Source: Gammaproteobacteria bacterium
GTDB lineage: Bacteria > Pseudomonadota > Gammaproteobacteria > Ga0077536
Direction of reading: 5' to 3'
NCBI GenBank assembly: GCA_021773835.1
Contig: JAJFJQ010000046.1
Location: 85,501 to 149,500 of the forward strand
Length of the DNA: 64,000 nt
The position numbers and the translations under genes were made by a program. The notes under the pieces were generated by a model, which was given only the letters and a program-made list of their open reading frames with translations, had not been told where the DNA came from and did no database searches. Below are positions 1 through 8,015 of the stretch, piece after piece (position 1 is the first letter of the stretch; the number at the start of each line of letters is the position of its first letter).

Positions 1-1
1 G

Positions 2-1090
2 AAGCTGCCGAGCGGCACGCTGAAAAATGTTGGTCACTACGATCCCTTCCCACCCGTGTTGCCCGATGGACTCGATGTGCGCGTCGACGTGGCGGTCGAT
101 GCGGAGGAAGGTCGCATCGAGGTTGATTTAACGCACAACGAAGACAACAAAGCTTTTGGTCTTAATCAATCCGTAGCCTGTGCCACGAGCAACGCCATGG
201 CGGGCGTGTTCAATTGCCTCGACCACGACGTTCCGCACAATGCCGGAAGCTTTTCGAGAGTAACCGTCAAGCTACGTGAAGGATGCATCACCGGGATCCC
301 CAAGTTCCCACATAGCTGTTCAATGGCCACGACCAATATCGCCGATCGGATCGTTAATACGACGCAATCGGCATTCGCCGCCATTGGCGATGGCCACGGC
401 CTGGCCGAGGGTGCGATGGGCATGGGTGCCGGTGCCGGCGTTATCTCAGGACATGACTGGCGGCGCGACGGGCCCTACATCAATCAAGAATGGGTGATTG
501 CCAACGGCGGTCCCGGTACACCGACAACCGATGGATGGCTCAATTATGGTTTGCCGGTCGTCGGCGGTCTGATGTATCGCGGTAGTGTCGAGGTGGACGA
601 GTCGAAATATCCGATGATGTTCAAATCCATGCGCGTCGTTACCGGTGGTGGCGGGGCCGGACGTTTTCGCGGATCACCGGGCGCTGAAGTTATCTACGGC
701 CCACGCAAAGACCCGATGACGGTCGTGATCTCCTGTGATGGCCAGGTCAATCCGCCGCAAGGGGTCCGTGGTGGGCATCCCGGTCCCGCAGCGTCAACAT
801 TTAAGGTCGATACCGCGGGTAAAGAACAAAAATTGCCCGGGGTTGTCGAATGCCGGCTCGAGCCCGGCGAGTGGGTGCGAGGCGTCGATGCCGGCGGCGG
901 CGGTTACGGCACGCCGCTTGAACGGGATCCAGAAAGAGTGCTGAAGGATGTGCTGGAACGCTGGGAAACCACCGAGCGCGCGAGCGACGTCTACGGCGTG
1001 ATCTTTACCGGTTCAATCGACGACGATTCGCTCGCGGTCGACCTTAACGCAACCAGCACTCGGCGGGCTGAGCTCGCATCGAACTCATAG
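2..1090 (+). CDS. Hydantoinase B / oxoprolinase family protein, 5'-truncated by the window edge
   Basis: The open frame runs from base 2 with no start codon, so the first part of the gene lies outside the window; 362 residues are visible. The fragment has the HyuB look: a start like KNVGHYDPFPP, then LTHNEDNKAFGLNQSV, a glycine-rich stretch (GMGAGAGVISG) and the C-terminal pattern RFRGSPG / NPPQGVRGGHPG / GVDAGGGGYGTP. Family members are the B subunits of ATP-dependent N-methylhydantoinase, 5-oxoprolinase and acetophenone/acetone carboxylase, usually working with an A subunit that should lie upstream. Its stop overlaps by 6 bases the stop of the convergent carrier gene. The substrate cannot be told from this fragment. 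Confidence 0.85.
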   Translation, partial: KLPSGTLKNVGHYDPFPPVLPDGLDVRVDVAVDAEEGRIEVDLTHNEDNKAFGLNQSVACATSNAMAGVFNCLDHDVPHNAGSFSRVTVKLREGCITGIPKFPHSCSMATTNIADRIVNTTQSAFAAIGDGHGLAEGAMGMGAGAGVISGHDWRRDGPYINQEWVIANGGPGTPTTDGWLNYGLPVVGGLMYRGSVEVDESKYPMMFKSMRVVTGGGGAGRFRGSPGAEVIYGPRKDPMTVVISCDGQVNPPQGVRGGHPGPAASTFKVDTAGKEQKLPGVVECRLEPGEWVRGVDAGGGGYGTPLERDPERVLKDVLERWETTERASDVYGVIFTGSIDDDSLAVDLNATSTRRAELASNS

Positions 1091-2470
1091 ATTGCTCGGG
1101 AGTAGGAACATACCAACCGAGGTTACCGCGAAGCATGCCATTGCAACGAGGAAGGTATAGCCAACGACATCTCCAAATTTCATCCGTGTGACGGCGAGGA
1201 TCGGGATCGCAAAAAACGGTTGGATCAAATTCGTTAATGAATCGCCATACGCATACGCCAAGGTGATCGTGACGACTGAAACGTCCAGTGTTTGGCCCGC
1301 TGGGATCAGAAACGGCGCCTCGATCATCCACTTTGATCCAGCCGACGGAACAAACAGATTCATGAAGCCCGAATAGACATAGACGATAAATGGATAAGTC
1401 GTTTGCGTCGCAATCTCTGCAAACAGACTACCCAACCATTTGCCGAGGCCGGTGAACTGCAGCAAGCCGAAAATTCCGGCGTAAAACGGAAACTGAACGA
1501 TGATGCCCCACGCCGAATCAACGCCGGCTCGGCACGCCCGCAAGAACGGTAGCGGTTTTCCATGCAAGATCAGCGCGAGTACAAGGAAGGTAATGTTGTA
1601 GGCGTTGATCGTCCAACTAACCCCGAAGCCCTTGGTCGCGATCGCATAACCCAATGGGTAGGTCAGGAGAAGCACGGCCAACCAGGTCCAACCACGAAAT
1701 TGGTCAATGTAATCTGCGGGCGTGCTTGGTGGTGGATCTTCCGGCGGCGGCGTAGGCAAGATGCGATCGATTTGTTCTGCAGTCAGAGTGCGCGGGTTCT
1801 TACGCGGATGTATTAAACACACCGCGATCAATCCGACCAAACCAATGACGGAAATATAGGCAATGTTGTAGCCATTAAATAAGGTCTCGGTTACGGGATA
1901 GATCCGATCGACCACGGGTTCCATGTCGGTTGGATTGAGTAATGGGTTGCCTGGGGTTGCCAATATCAATGGCGCAGAGCCAGACAAACCGCCATGCCAT
2001 ACGGTGCCAACGCCTAGATAAGCCGCAGCGATCAACACTCGAACGTCCGTTTTCGGATTACGTTTTAAGACAAACGGGGTAAACAACGCACATGCGATCA
2101 GGCACACGGCCCAATTCAAGTAACCGGTAATTAGGGAAAAAACGCCCATCACGAGCAAGGCTTGCACTGGCTTGTCCGGATTCGGCAGTGAAGCCATCCA
2201 GTCGAACAATCGATAGGCCGGGCGTGAGGCGACCACCGCGCTCGCGGCCACCATCGCGATGGTGAACTGCATTGCTAAGGTCAGGAGTTTCCAGTTGCCC
2301 TGGCCCCAAGCGAGGATCGTCTCTTCGGCCGTTGCGCCCGCGCCGAATAGACACAGCACAATGGCGAGCGCAGTCAGCATCATGCAGATAACCCACGAAT
2401 CCGGCACCCATCGCTCGGTGAATTCCGACAGGCTCGCACCAAAGTCGCGCATTACATTCAAGATGACCAT
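1085..2470 (-). CDS. Short-chain fatty acid transporter, AtoE family
   Basis: A 461-residue integral membrane protein with about a dozen hydrophobic segments. The order of motifs (FTERWVPDSW near the N-terminus, GYLNWAVCLI, GTVWHGGLSGSAPL, FVPSAGSKW, AYGDSLTNLIQPFF) is that of the AtoE/TIGR00366 carriers, which are linked to uptake of short-chain fatty acids such as acetoacetate or butyrate. ATG at 2470 is chosen because GAGGAG lies a few bases upstream; the in-frame TTG at 2482 falls inside that ribosome binding site. A possible remnant of an M20 peptidase lies just upstream on the same strand. The exact substrate is inference. Confidence 0.85.
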   Translation of the reverse strand: MVILNVMRDFGASLSEFTERWVPDSWVICMMLTALAIVLCLFGAGATAEETILAWGQGNWKLLTLAMQFTIAMVAASAVVASRPAYRLFDWMASLPNPDKPVQALLVMGVFSLITGYLNWAVCLIACALFTPFVLKRNPKTDVRVLIAAAYLGVGTVWHGGLSGSAPLILATPGNPLLNPTDMEPVVDRIYPVTETLFNGYNIAYISVIGLVGLIAVCLIHPRKNPRTLTAEQIDRILPTPPPEDPPPSTPADYIDQFRGWTWLAVLLLTYPLGYAIATKGFGVSWTINAYNITFLVLALILHGKPLPFLRACRAGVDSAWGIIVQFPFYAGIFGLLQFTGLGKWLGSLFAEIATQTTYPFIVYVYSGFMNLFVPSAGSKWMIEAPFLIPAGQTLDVSVVTITLAYAYGDSLTNLIQPFFAIPILAVTRMKFGDVVGYTFLVAMACFAVTSVGMFLLPSNL

Positions 2471-2527
2471 ATGACTCCTCAATCCGAAAAATATTAGGTG
2501 TTCGCTGAGCGGATCGTAGCGATAATG

Positions 2528-2700
2528 CTATGGATCCCGCACCCAGACCGATAGCACCGCATGATAAACGCTCGCTGTTGTGAAAGCCCCTGTGGCGATC
2601 GGTACTGCCTCGTCGACGTTGTGCATGGTGTCTTCGATAACGCAGGTGGCTACTAATGCGCCCATCCTCAGTAGCGGTATTTGCAACGCATCTGTGGATA
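2528..2700 (-). pseudogene. Possible decayed C-terminus of an M20-type peptidase/amidohydrolase
   Basis: The minus-strand frame ending at 2528 reads STDA, P, then HNVDEAVPI and a helical end VYHAVLSVWV. This recalls the C-terminal G-S-T-D-A ... H-x-(V/A)-D-E-x-V pattern of M20 metallopeptidases and carbamoylases. Nothing M20-like is readable in the frame further upstream, so only about 55 residues of similarity are visible. Orientation matches the AtoE-like gene 58 bases downstream. This is pattern recognition on a short stretch; coincidence is possible. Confidence 0.3.
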
Positions 2701-2775
2701 GCCGCCACACTATCTTATTGTTGCGAAAATGCAACTTTATCGTGGACCATCGGCGGTGATATGATGCCGGGACTA

Positions 2776-2817
2776 GAGAACGTATTACTTTGAACGTTAT
2801 AGAAATAACGCGTTCAA
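2776..2817 (+). promoter_or_regulatory. Operator-like repeats upstream of the barrel protein gene
   Basis: TTGAACGTTAT (2790-2800) faces ATAACGCGTTCAA (2805-2817), an inverted repeat with a two-base difference in spacing. A direct copy of the GAACGTxTTA half-site lies just upstream at 2778-2787. Three related half-sites packed 28 bases before the start codon look like a regulator binding site, but no matching regulator gene is in the window. Confidence 0.35.
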
Positions 2818-2844
2818 GCATCATACATAAATCGGGTGAGATTA

Positions 2845-4251
2845 ATGAAAATAACGTTTGGTAAATTTGCAACGATCATCATGCTCAGTGCGGCGAGCCA
2901 AGTGGCACCCGGTACCACGCTAGTCGACGATCTAGAGAGTGTCAGTGGTACGGATGCGCAGCGAGCGATGGCGACCCCCATAGGGACGGCCTGCCCAACA
3001 GGACTCGCCCCAGGCGTCCCTGGTGCAAGCCCCAGTAGTATGGGGGTTCTGCTAAGTCGTGATTTCAGAGATCGTTGTACGGAAGTCGTCGTTGCGACAC
3101 TTAGCTCCTCGCCATCGGGTCCATCGGGTCCTTCGTCACCCTCGAGTAGTTCATTAGCCTCCGAGGCACAGGCGGGGTTACAAGGGATGGCGCCCGAAGA
3201 AGGCGCGGTGTTGGCCACATCGCAGGTCGATGCGGGCGAGACGCAGATGAATAACATCGGCGATCGCTTATCTTCATTCCATGGCGGCGGCGGTGCTACA
3301 GGATTGGTCTATCGGAACAATAGCGGCTTCAATTGGTCTTCCGGCGCTGCGGGTGACGGTGCCTCACCGTGGGGCTTTTTCATTAACGGTCTATACGTCA
3401 CCTCGGACCGTGATTCGACCTCGCGCGAGTCGGGCTTCGAGGCAGACGATTTCGGCGTGACTGGCGGTATCGATTACACTTTTTCCGACAAGTTCATCTT
3501 CGGCGTTGCCTTCGGCTACAAAAATTCCGATGCCGACATCGACGCGAACGGCGGCACCCTCGAGACCGATTCGAATAGTTACTTCGCCTATTGGTCTCTA
3601 TATCCGGACGACCGATGGTATGTCGATGCGATGGTGGGATATACCGACAACGACCATGATCAAGACCGTGGTATCAACTACACGATAGCCGGTGCTGGAG
3701 CGACCGCTGGAACAACCGTTGTCGTAAGCAATACGGCGGTATCTGAAACAGACAGCGACGAGATTTCGGTTAGCGTCGCCGCTGGTTATAACTTCTATTC
3801 GGGCACCTGGACGCTGAGCCCTTATGGTCGCATCGAGTATGCCGATATTGATGTTGACGGCTTCACAGAGCAAATGGCCCTGACCGGGGCAAATGGGTCT
3901 GGTTTGGCACTGCAGATCGACGACCAAGATTTTGAATCGCTGATGCTGACGTTCGGTGGGCGCGCCACCGCACAATGGGGCGAGCGCTTTTTTCCAGAGG
4001 TGAGTGTTGAGTACGTGCACGAATTTAAGAACAGCAATTCGCCGACCACCGGCCGATTCGTCGACGACGCCTCAGGTACCACCTTCGTCCTATTGACGGA
4101 CCCACCGGATCGAAACTTCGTCAACATTGGCGCCGGTATGAGTGCCGTTGTTTCAGACCAGCTCAGTGGATTTTTCCGGTATCAGGGCTTGGTGGGTTAC
4201 AAAGACTTAAGCGTGCATGCGTTTGAAGTAGGACTACGTCTCTCGTTCTAA
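2845..4251 (+). CDS. Autotransporter-domain outer-membrane beta-barrel protein with short Ser/Pro-rich passenger
   Basis: 468 residues. ATG at 2845 has GGTGAG a few bases upstream and is preferred to the GTG at 2836. A signal peptide is followed by about 120 residues of low-complexity sequence, including a PSGPSGPSSPSSSS run. From about residue 155 the protein alternates amphipathic strands rich in aromatic and acidic residues (WGFFINGLYV, FGVAFGYK, WYVDAMVGY, VSVAAGYNFY, LSPYGRIEY, FFPEVSVEYVHEF) and ends in EVGLRLSF, the terminal-aromatic signal for BAM insertion. This matches the autotransporter beta-domain (PF03797-like). The passenger is much shorter than in classical autotransporters, so it may be a barrel with a small surface extension. 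It overlaps the next, convergent gene by 4 bases. Confidence 0.75.
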   Translation: MKITFGKFATIIMLSAASQVAPGTTLVDDLESVSGTDAQRAMATPIGTACPTGLAPGVPGASPSSMGVLLSRDFRDRCTEVVVATLSSSPSGPSGPSSPSSSSLASEAQAGLQGMAPEEGAVLATSQVDAGETQMNNIGDRLSSFHGGGGATGLVYRNNSGFNWSSGAAGDGASPWGFFINGLYVTSDRDSTSRESGFEADDFGVTGGIDYTFSDKFIFGVAFGYKNSDADIDANGGTLETDSNSYFAYWSLYPDDRWYVDAMVGYTDNDHDQDRGINYTIAGAGATAGTTVVVSNTAVSETDSDEISVSVAAGYNFYSGTWTLSPYGRIEYADIDVDGFTEQMALTGANGSGLALQIDDQDFESLMLTFGGRATAQWGERFFPEVSVEYVHEFKNSNSPTTGRFVDDASGTTFVLLTDPPDRNFVNIGAGMSAVVSDQLSGFFRYQGLVGYKDLSVHAFEVGLRLSF

Positions 4252-5072
4252 TCGACTACGGTTGTAATTAGACGACCGATTCGCTCGATGTGCGCTGGCC
4301 AGATCTCTGGCCAGCAGCATCGATGCCCAAACCCCGCTACAACCTCGACGAGTGCGCTTTCCTGCCGCTCAATGACATGCCGAGCAACTTCCACTGGAAC
4401 GTTCTTGTCATGCTCACCAAAAAAATGAAATTGTCGGATCTTCGGAGACAACGGTGGTTCGTTCGCCGGGTTTAGCGATCCGAGTAATGGACTATAGCCG
4501 TGCAACTCTAGCCAGGCCTCGGTATCGAGATTCGCGGCGATCGTAACCAAGGCGTCGAGACGGTGTAAGGCTGGTGCCACTAACATCGCCAGGGTTCCGC
4601 CACCGCTATATCCAATCAGAATTATTTTAGAGTTCGGAAAGCGGGGAATGAGTTCGTTGATTGCGGAGGCGATCTGTTTCACGACTGCGGCGGAATAACG
4701 TGCTGTGGTCCATTGCGACGGATGGCATTTGGCGGTACTACCGTAATAACACGGACGTCCGACAAGGATGCTCGAGGCGGGATCGGCATTAATTAAATCG
4801 AGAATAATTCGGTCGCGTGAGGTTGGATCACGGGCAATCCGGCCGCGACCGAGTGTCGGTGTCCCGTCACCGTCGAGATAAACGTGGATTGGGTCGCCGT
4901 CAACGAAATGACCTTTGGTGTAGGTGATCAACGCCGCCGCTTGCGTTTGACGCTGAAGCCCGTGTTTGGCTGCCGATTTATGAAATCGCGAGGCAGGCGT
5001 GGTGCAGCCAACCAACACATGCACGGCAGCCGCTACGGTAATTATTCTCAGCCACTGTGATTGGGATATCAT
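4248..5072 (-). CDS. Lipoprotein alpha/beta-hydrolase
   Basis: 274 residues from ATG 5072. The N-terminus is a lipoprotein signal: positive end, hydrophobic core and lipobox LVGC with Cys23. The mature part has an alpha/beta-hydrolase pattern: nucleophile elbow GYSGGG (Ser156), then GEHDKNVP supplying the acid, then GFGHRCCW supplying the histidine. An oxyanion-like stretch YLDGDG occurs near residue 66. The product should be a membrane-anchored periplasmic serine hydrolase of unknown substrate. Upstream in-frame starts (5108, 5114) would bury the signal peptide and lack a ribosome binding site. It is divergent from, and its 5' end lies close to, the FecR-domain gene. Confidence 0.72.
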   Translation of the reverse strand: MISQSQWLRIITVAAAVHVLVGCTTPASRFHKSAAKHGLQRQTQAAALITYTKGHFVDGDPIHVYLDGDGTPTLGRGRIARDPTSRDRIILDLINADPASSILVGRPCYYGSTAKCHPSQWTTARYSAAVVKQIASAINELIPRFPNSKIILIGYSGGGTLAMLVAPALHRLDALVTIAANLDTEAWLELHGYSPLLGSLNPANEPPLSPKIRQFHFFGEHDKNVPVEVARHVIERQESALVEVVAGFGHRCCWPEIWPAHIERIGRLITTVVD

Positions 5073-5145
5073 AAGCTTGGAACGGCCAAATGCCGACAAT
5101 TTGGTCATCGGCAATTATCGCAGTGATTGGATCGGGAGCGACAGT

Positions 5146-5868
5146 ATGAAACTGATGACGATGTTTGGATCGCGGCAGCTGACGGTTGCGGCCATTTGTT
5201 TGTGCTTGATGGCTGGCACCCCCGCCCTAGCGGCAACAACGGCAGCGAATGTAACTAAACTCGACGGCAAGGCATTCGCGGCATCGTCCACTAGTGGCAC
5301 CCGTAAACTTCGCAAAAATGACCGCTTATACGAACAAGAGCGAATCATCACCGGGAAGGGCAGCTCGCTCGAAATAACGTTTACCGACGGTACCAATTTG
5401 ACCCTTGGTGCGAGCGCCATCGTCACCGTGGATTCCTACGCATATCAGAAAAAAGAAACCAACGACGCAGATCGGTCCAAAAGCAGATTCTCTTTGTCCA
5501 TATTGACCGGCGCTGTGCGTGCTGTAACAGGACTGTTGGCAAAACGAAGACCACTTAGCGTTAGATTTAAGACCAAAGTCGCGACAATTGGTATCCGCGG
5601 TACCCATTTCGCCGCCGAAGTGGAGGGCGATAGTGCGACCATTATCTTACTCGCTCAGCAAGACCCGAGCGCATCTAATGCAATCGAGGTGTCTAACGCG
5701 TTCGGAAAGGTCGAAATCGACAAGGCTGGTTGGGGTACGGAAGTTCCTGATGCCAAGAGCCCACCGTCGCCACCTCGCCCGATGCGTACGACGAATTCGA
5801 TGAATCGGATCGTGCGCTCAATCCAAACCAACCGGCGCGTTATGGTGCCTCGCGTACGCATGCGTTAA
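5146..5868 (+). CDS. Secreted FecR-domain protein
   Basis: 240 residues from ATG 5146, preceded by GGGAG. A clear signal peptide ends in ALAATT. The FecR domain spans roughly residues 35-170, with DRLYEQERIITGKGSSLEITFTD in the first half (typical 'bounded, ordered, sensitive to load' beta structure) and TKVATIGIRGTHF in the second. Unlike the iron-citrate anti-sigma regulator FecR it has no N-terminal cytoplasmic domain and no nearby sigma factor; stand-alone secreted FecR-domain proteins of this sort are common in marine Proteobacteria and have no established role. The C-terminus is proline- and arginine-rich. Confidence 0.75.
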   Translation: MKLMTMFGSRQLTVAAICLCLMAGTPALAATTAANVTKLDGKAFAASSTSGTRKLRKNDRLYEQERIITGKGSSLEITFTDGTNLTLGASAIVTVDSYAYQKKETNDADRSKSRFSLSILTGAVRAVTGLLAKRRPLSVRFKTKVATIGIRGTHFAAEVEGDSATIILLAQQDPSASNAIEVSNAFGKVEIDKAGWGTEVPDAKSPPSPPRPMRTTNSMNRIVRSIQTNRRVMVPRVRMR

Positions 5869-5882
5869 ATCGGGCAATCAGT

Positions 5883-7568
5883 TCAGCGCTGCATATGGTG
5901 CTTCGGATCTACCGGACGCATGAAGGCATTGGCCAGCAGCGCAACAAACAATAAAACGGCCATCAGATACATCGTCTGATTATACAAACTCGGGGTTGGA
6001 TCGACCGTACCGACCGGCGCAATCTCCATAAGCTTCGCTATCGTGACGGTCTTAGCCTCAACCAACACATCAAGTTGATCTATTTCCGCACCGAATGTCG
6101 CAGCAAATCGGCCCGGATCGGTGGCATCCGCGAGACGCTTGATTGCTCCGGCGACCGCATTTTCACGCAACGTCGTGATCGCCAGTGGTCCCAACACCCC
6201 GGCCGTACTCCAGGCGGTTAACAAGCGACCGTGGATTCCACCAACATAGCGAGTACCGAAAATGTCCGCCAAATAGGCGGGAATCGTCGCGAACCCGCCA
6301 CCGTACATTGTAAAGATAAGCATCGTAGCCGCGTAGAATCCGACCAACCAAACGGCCACTGGATCGGCGTTTACCCGTTGTGCGAAAAATGGGATGGAGC
6401 AATACAATAAAATGCCGAGCACAAAAAATATGTGATAGGTATTTTTGCGCCCAATATAGTCCGAAGTACTGGCCCAAAAAAAGCGCCCGACCATATTGAA
6501 CAAGCTGATCATCAATACATAGGTAGCGGCAAATTTAACGTCGACAATCGCGGGCAAGGTGGTACCGAATATCTCGGTCATCATTGTCTTGGCAACCGCC
6601 AATACGCCGATTCCCGCCGTTACGTTAAAACACAAAACGATCCATAGTTGGTAGAACTGCGGGGTTTTTAGCGCCTCATCAATGTCCACATCGTGGTGAG
6701 TAATCATCGCGCCGCCTTCATTTTCTGCGGGCGGTTCCCAACCCGCCGGCTTCCATCCGTCGGCTGGTAGGCGATAGGCAAAGGCCGCGATCATCATTAC
6801 GATGAAATAAATCGCGCCAAGTGTAAAAAAAGTCTGCGCGGCACCAACAGATCCCGTTCCAGCGAGATAAACGCCCTCAGGTCCAGGCACGACCATGGCT
6901 GCGACATCATTTGGTCCAACAACGACGACCTCGCGCATTCGGCCTGCAACATCTACGACGCGACGACCACCCTCGGTTACTAACTTAACCGCATCAGAGC
7001 TTCCAAGATATTCCGGGGCCCGGTAGTAGAATTCCAAGAATCCATCGATCATCGGTTTGCCGAGCATCGCGCCACCGCCGAAGCCCATGATCGCGATGCC
7101 GGTCGCCATGCCGCGCCGGTCCGGAAACCAACGTATTAGGGTACTCACCGGCGAGACGTAGCCAAGACCAAGGCCACAACCGCCAATGACGCCATACCCT
7201 AGGTAGAGCAACCATAACTGCCCGCTCGTGATTCCGAGACCACCGACAATGAACCCGCCACCCCAACACGCCGCCGCGACCACCCCAACGGCGCGTGGCC
7301 CGACATCCTCAAGCCACTTGCCCGCCAGCGCCGCAGCAAGGCCCAAAAATACGATCGCGACGGTGAAAATCCACACAACACCTTTTAACGACCAGTCATC
7401 CGCAGCACTTGTGACGACCCCGATCCGCTTGATCAAGGCTGGATTGAACAAACTCCAAGCGTAGACAGAGCCGATACACAGATGAATACCAAGTGCCGCG
7501 GGCGCAATTAGCCAACGATTGAAGCTTGATTTGGCTACTATTCGGTGTTTGGACAGTAGCCCACCCAT
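5883..7568 (-). CDS. MFS transporter, oxalate/formate antiporter (OFA) family
   Basis: 561 residues, about twelve membrane segments. The first (IAPAALGIHLCIGSVYAWSLF) is the hallmark of OFA-type carriers, and RWFPDRRGMATGIAIMGFGGGA is the conserved loop between helices 4 and 5. ATG 7568 is preceded by AGAGGAA. Two features are odd: a soluble insert of about 60 residues before the second half (residues 185-245, repeating short valine/glycine/arginine strands) and a second hydrophilic insert near residues 470-525. Carriers of this group move small carboxylates in exchange or with protons; the substrate is not predictable. Confidence 0.82.
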   Translation of the reverse strand: MGGLLSKHRIVAKSSFNRWLIAPAALGIHLCIGSVYAWSLFNPALIKRIGVVTSAADDWSLKGVVWIFTVAIVFLGLAAALAGKWLEDVGPRAVGVVAAACWGGGFIVGGLGITSGQLWLLYLGYGVIGGCGLGLGYVSPVSTLIRWFPDRRGMATGIAIMGFGGGAMLGKPMIDGFLEFYYRAPEYLGSSDAVKLVTEGGRRVVDVAGRMREVVVVGPNDVAAMVVPGPEGVYLAGTGSVGAAQTFFTLGAIYFIVMMIAAFAYRLPADGWKPAGWEPPAENEGGAMITHHDVDIDEALKTPQFYQLWIVLCFNVTAGIGVLAVAKTMMTEIFGTTLPAIVDVKFAATYVLMISLFNMVGRFFWASTSDYIGRKNTYHIFFVLGILLYCSIPFFAQRVNADPVAVWLVGFYAATMLIFTMYGGGFATIPAYLADIFGTRYVGGIHGRLLTAWSTAGVLGPLAITTLRENAVAGAIKRLADATDPGRFAATFGAEIDQLDVLVEAKTVTIAKLMEIAPVGTVDPTPSLYNQTMYLMAVLLFVALLANAFMRPVDPKHHMQR

Positions 7569-8015
7569 AGGCTTGTTCCTCTGCTGTTGCAGTTACGGTT
7601 TTGCTTTTATGTCACGACCCTCCTGACACCAAGGGCGGCACAATGGAGGCTCGCGAATGGCACAGTGTAAGTCAAGCTTCCACAAACGGAACCCTTGGCC
7701 GCTCAAGCGTCTATTCAACGTTCCTAGATGCCGATTTATCTCTAGAACGCAGTAGAAAAAATCGCTCGCGTTGGTGCCATTTAGACGCCCAGAGTCGAAT
7801 TGGCGCGACGTTGTTCCATATCCCAATTTTTTGTATTGAACCTCGCGGGCCGGATTGGGAACCAACTCACAAAATAGAAATAATTCGTTTGCGAACGACA
7901 AACAACATCAACGGATGTCCGCATCTGATGGTGTAACCACTGGGAAATCTTGCACCTTGAGCGCAGCGTGGCAGACCACGTCGTGCCCAAGGTACAACCA
8001 AAGCGGAGGAAATTC
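7569..8015. other. Divergent intergenic region with no gene recognised
   Basis: A 447-base gap between the OFA carrier and the sugar dehydrogenase, which face away from each other. An open frame on the plus strand (7601-7936) lacks a ribosome binding site and a protein-like composition. The region should contain both promoters, but no strong sigma-70 pair is visible. Confidence 0.6.

Larger units (their letters stand above)
2471..2844. other. Intergenic stretch between the AtoE-like gene and the barrel gene
   Basis: This 374-base gap between divergent genes contains the possible peptidase remnant (2528-2700) and, next to the plus-strand gene, an operator-like inverted repeat (2790-2817). No RNA gene or other convincing reading frame is visible. 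Confidence 0.6.

Noticed and set aside
2058..2708. 216-residue minus-strand frame
   Set aside because: It is a shifted-frame shadow of the AtoE-like gene with arginine-rich, non-protein-like composition.
7601..7936. 111-residue plus-strand frame in the gap after the OFA carrier
   Set aside because: No ribosome binding site, no recognisable pattern and overlap with the carrier's promoter region.
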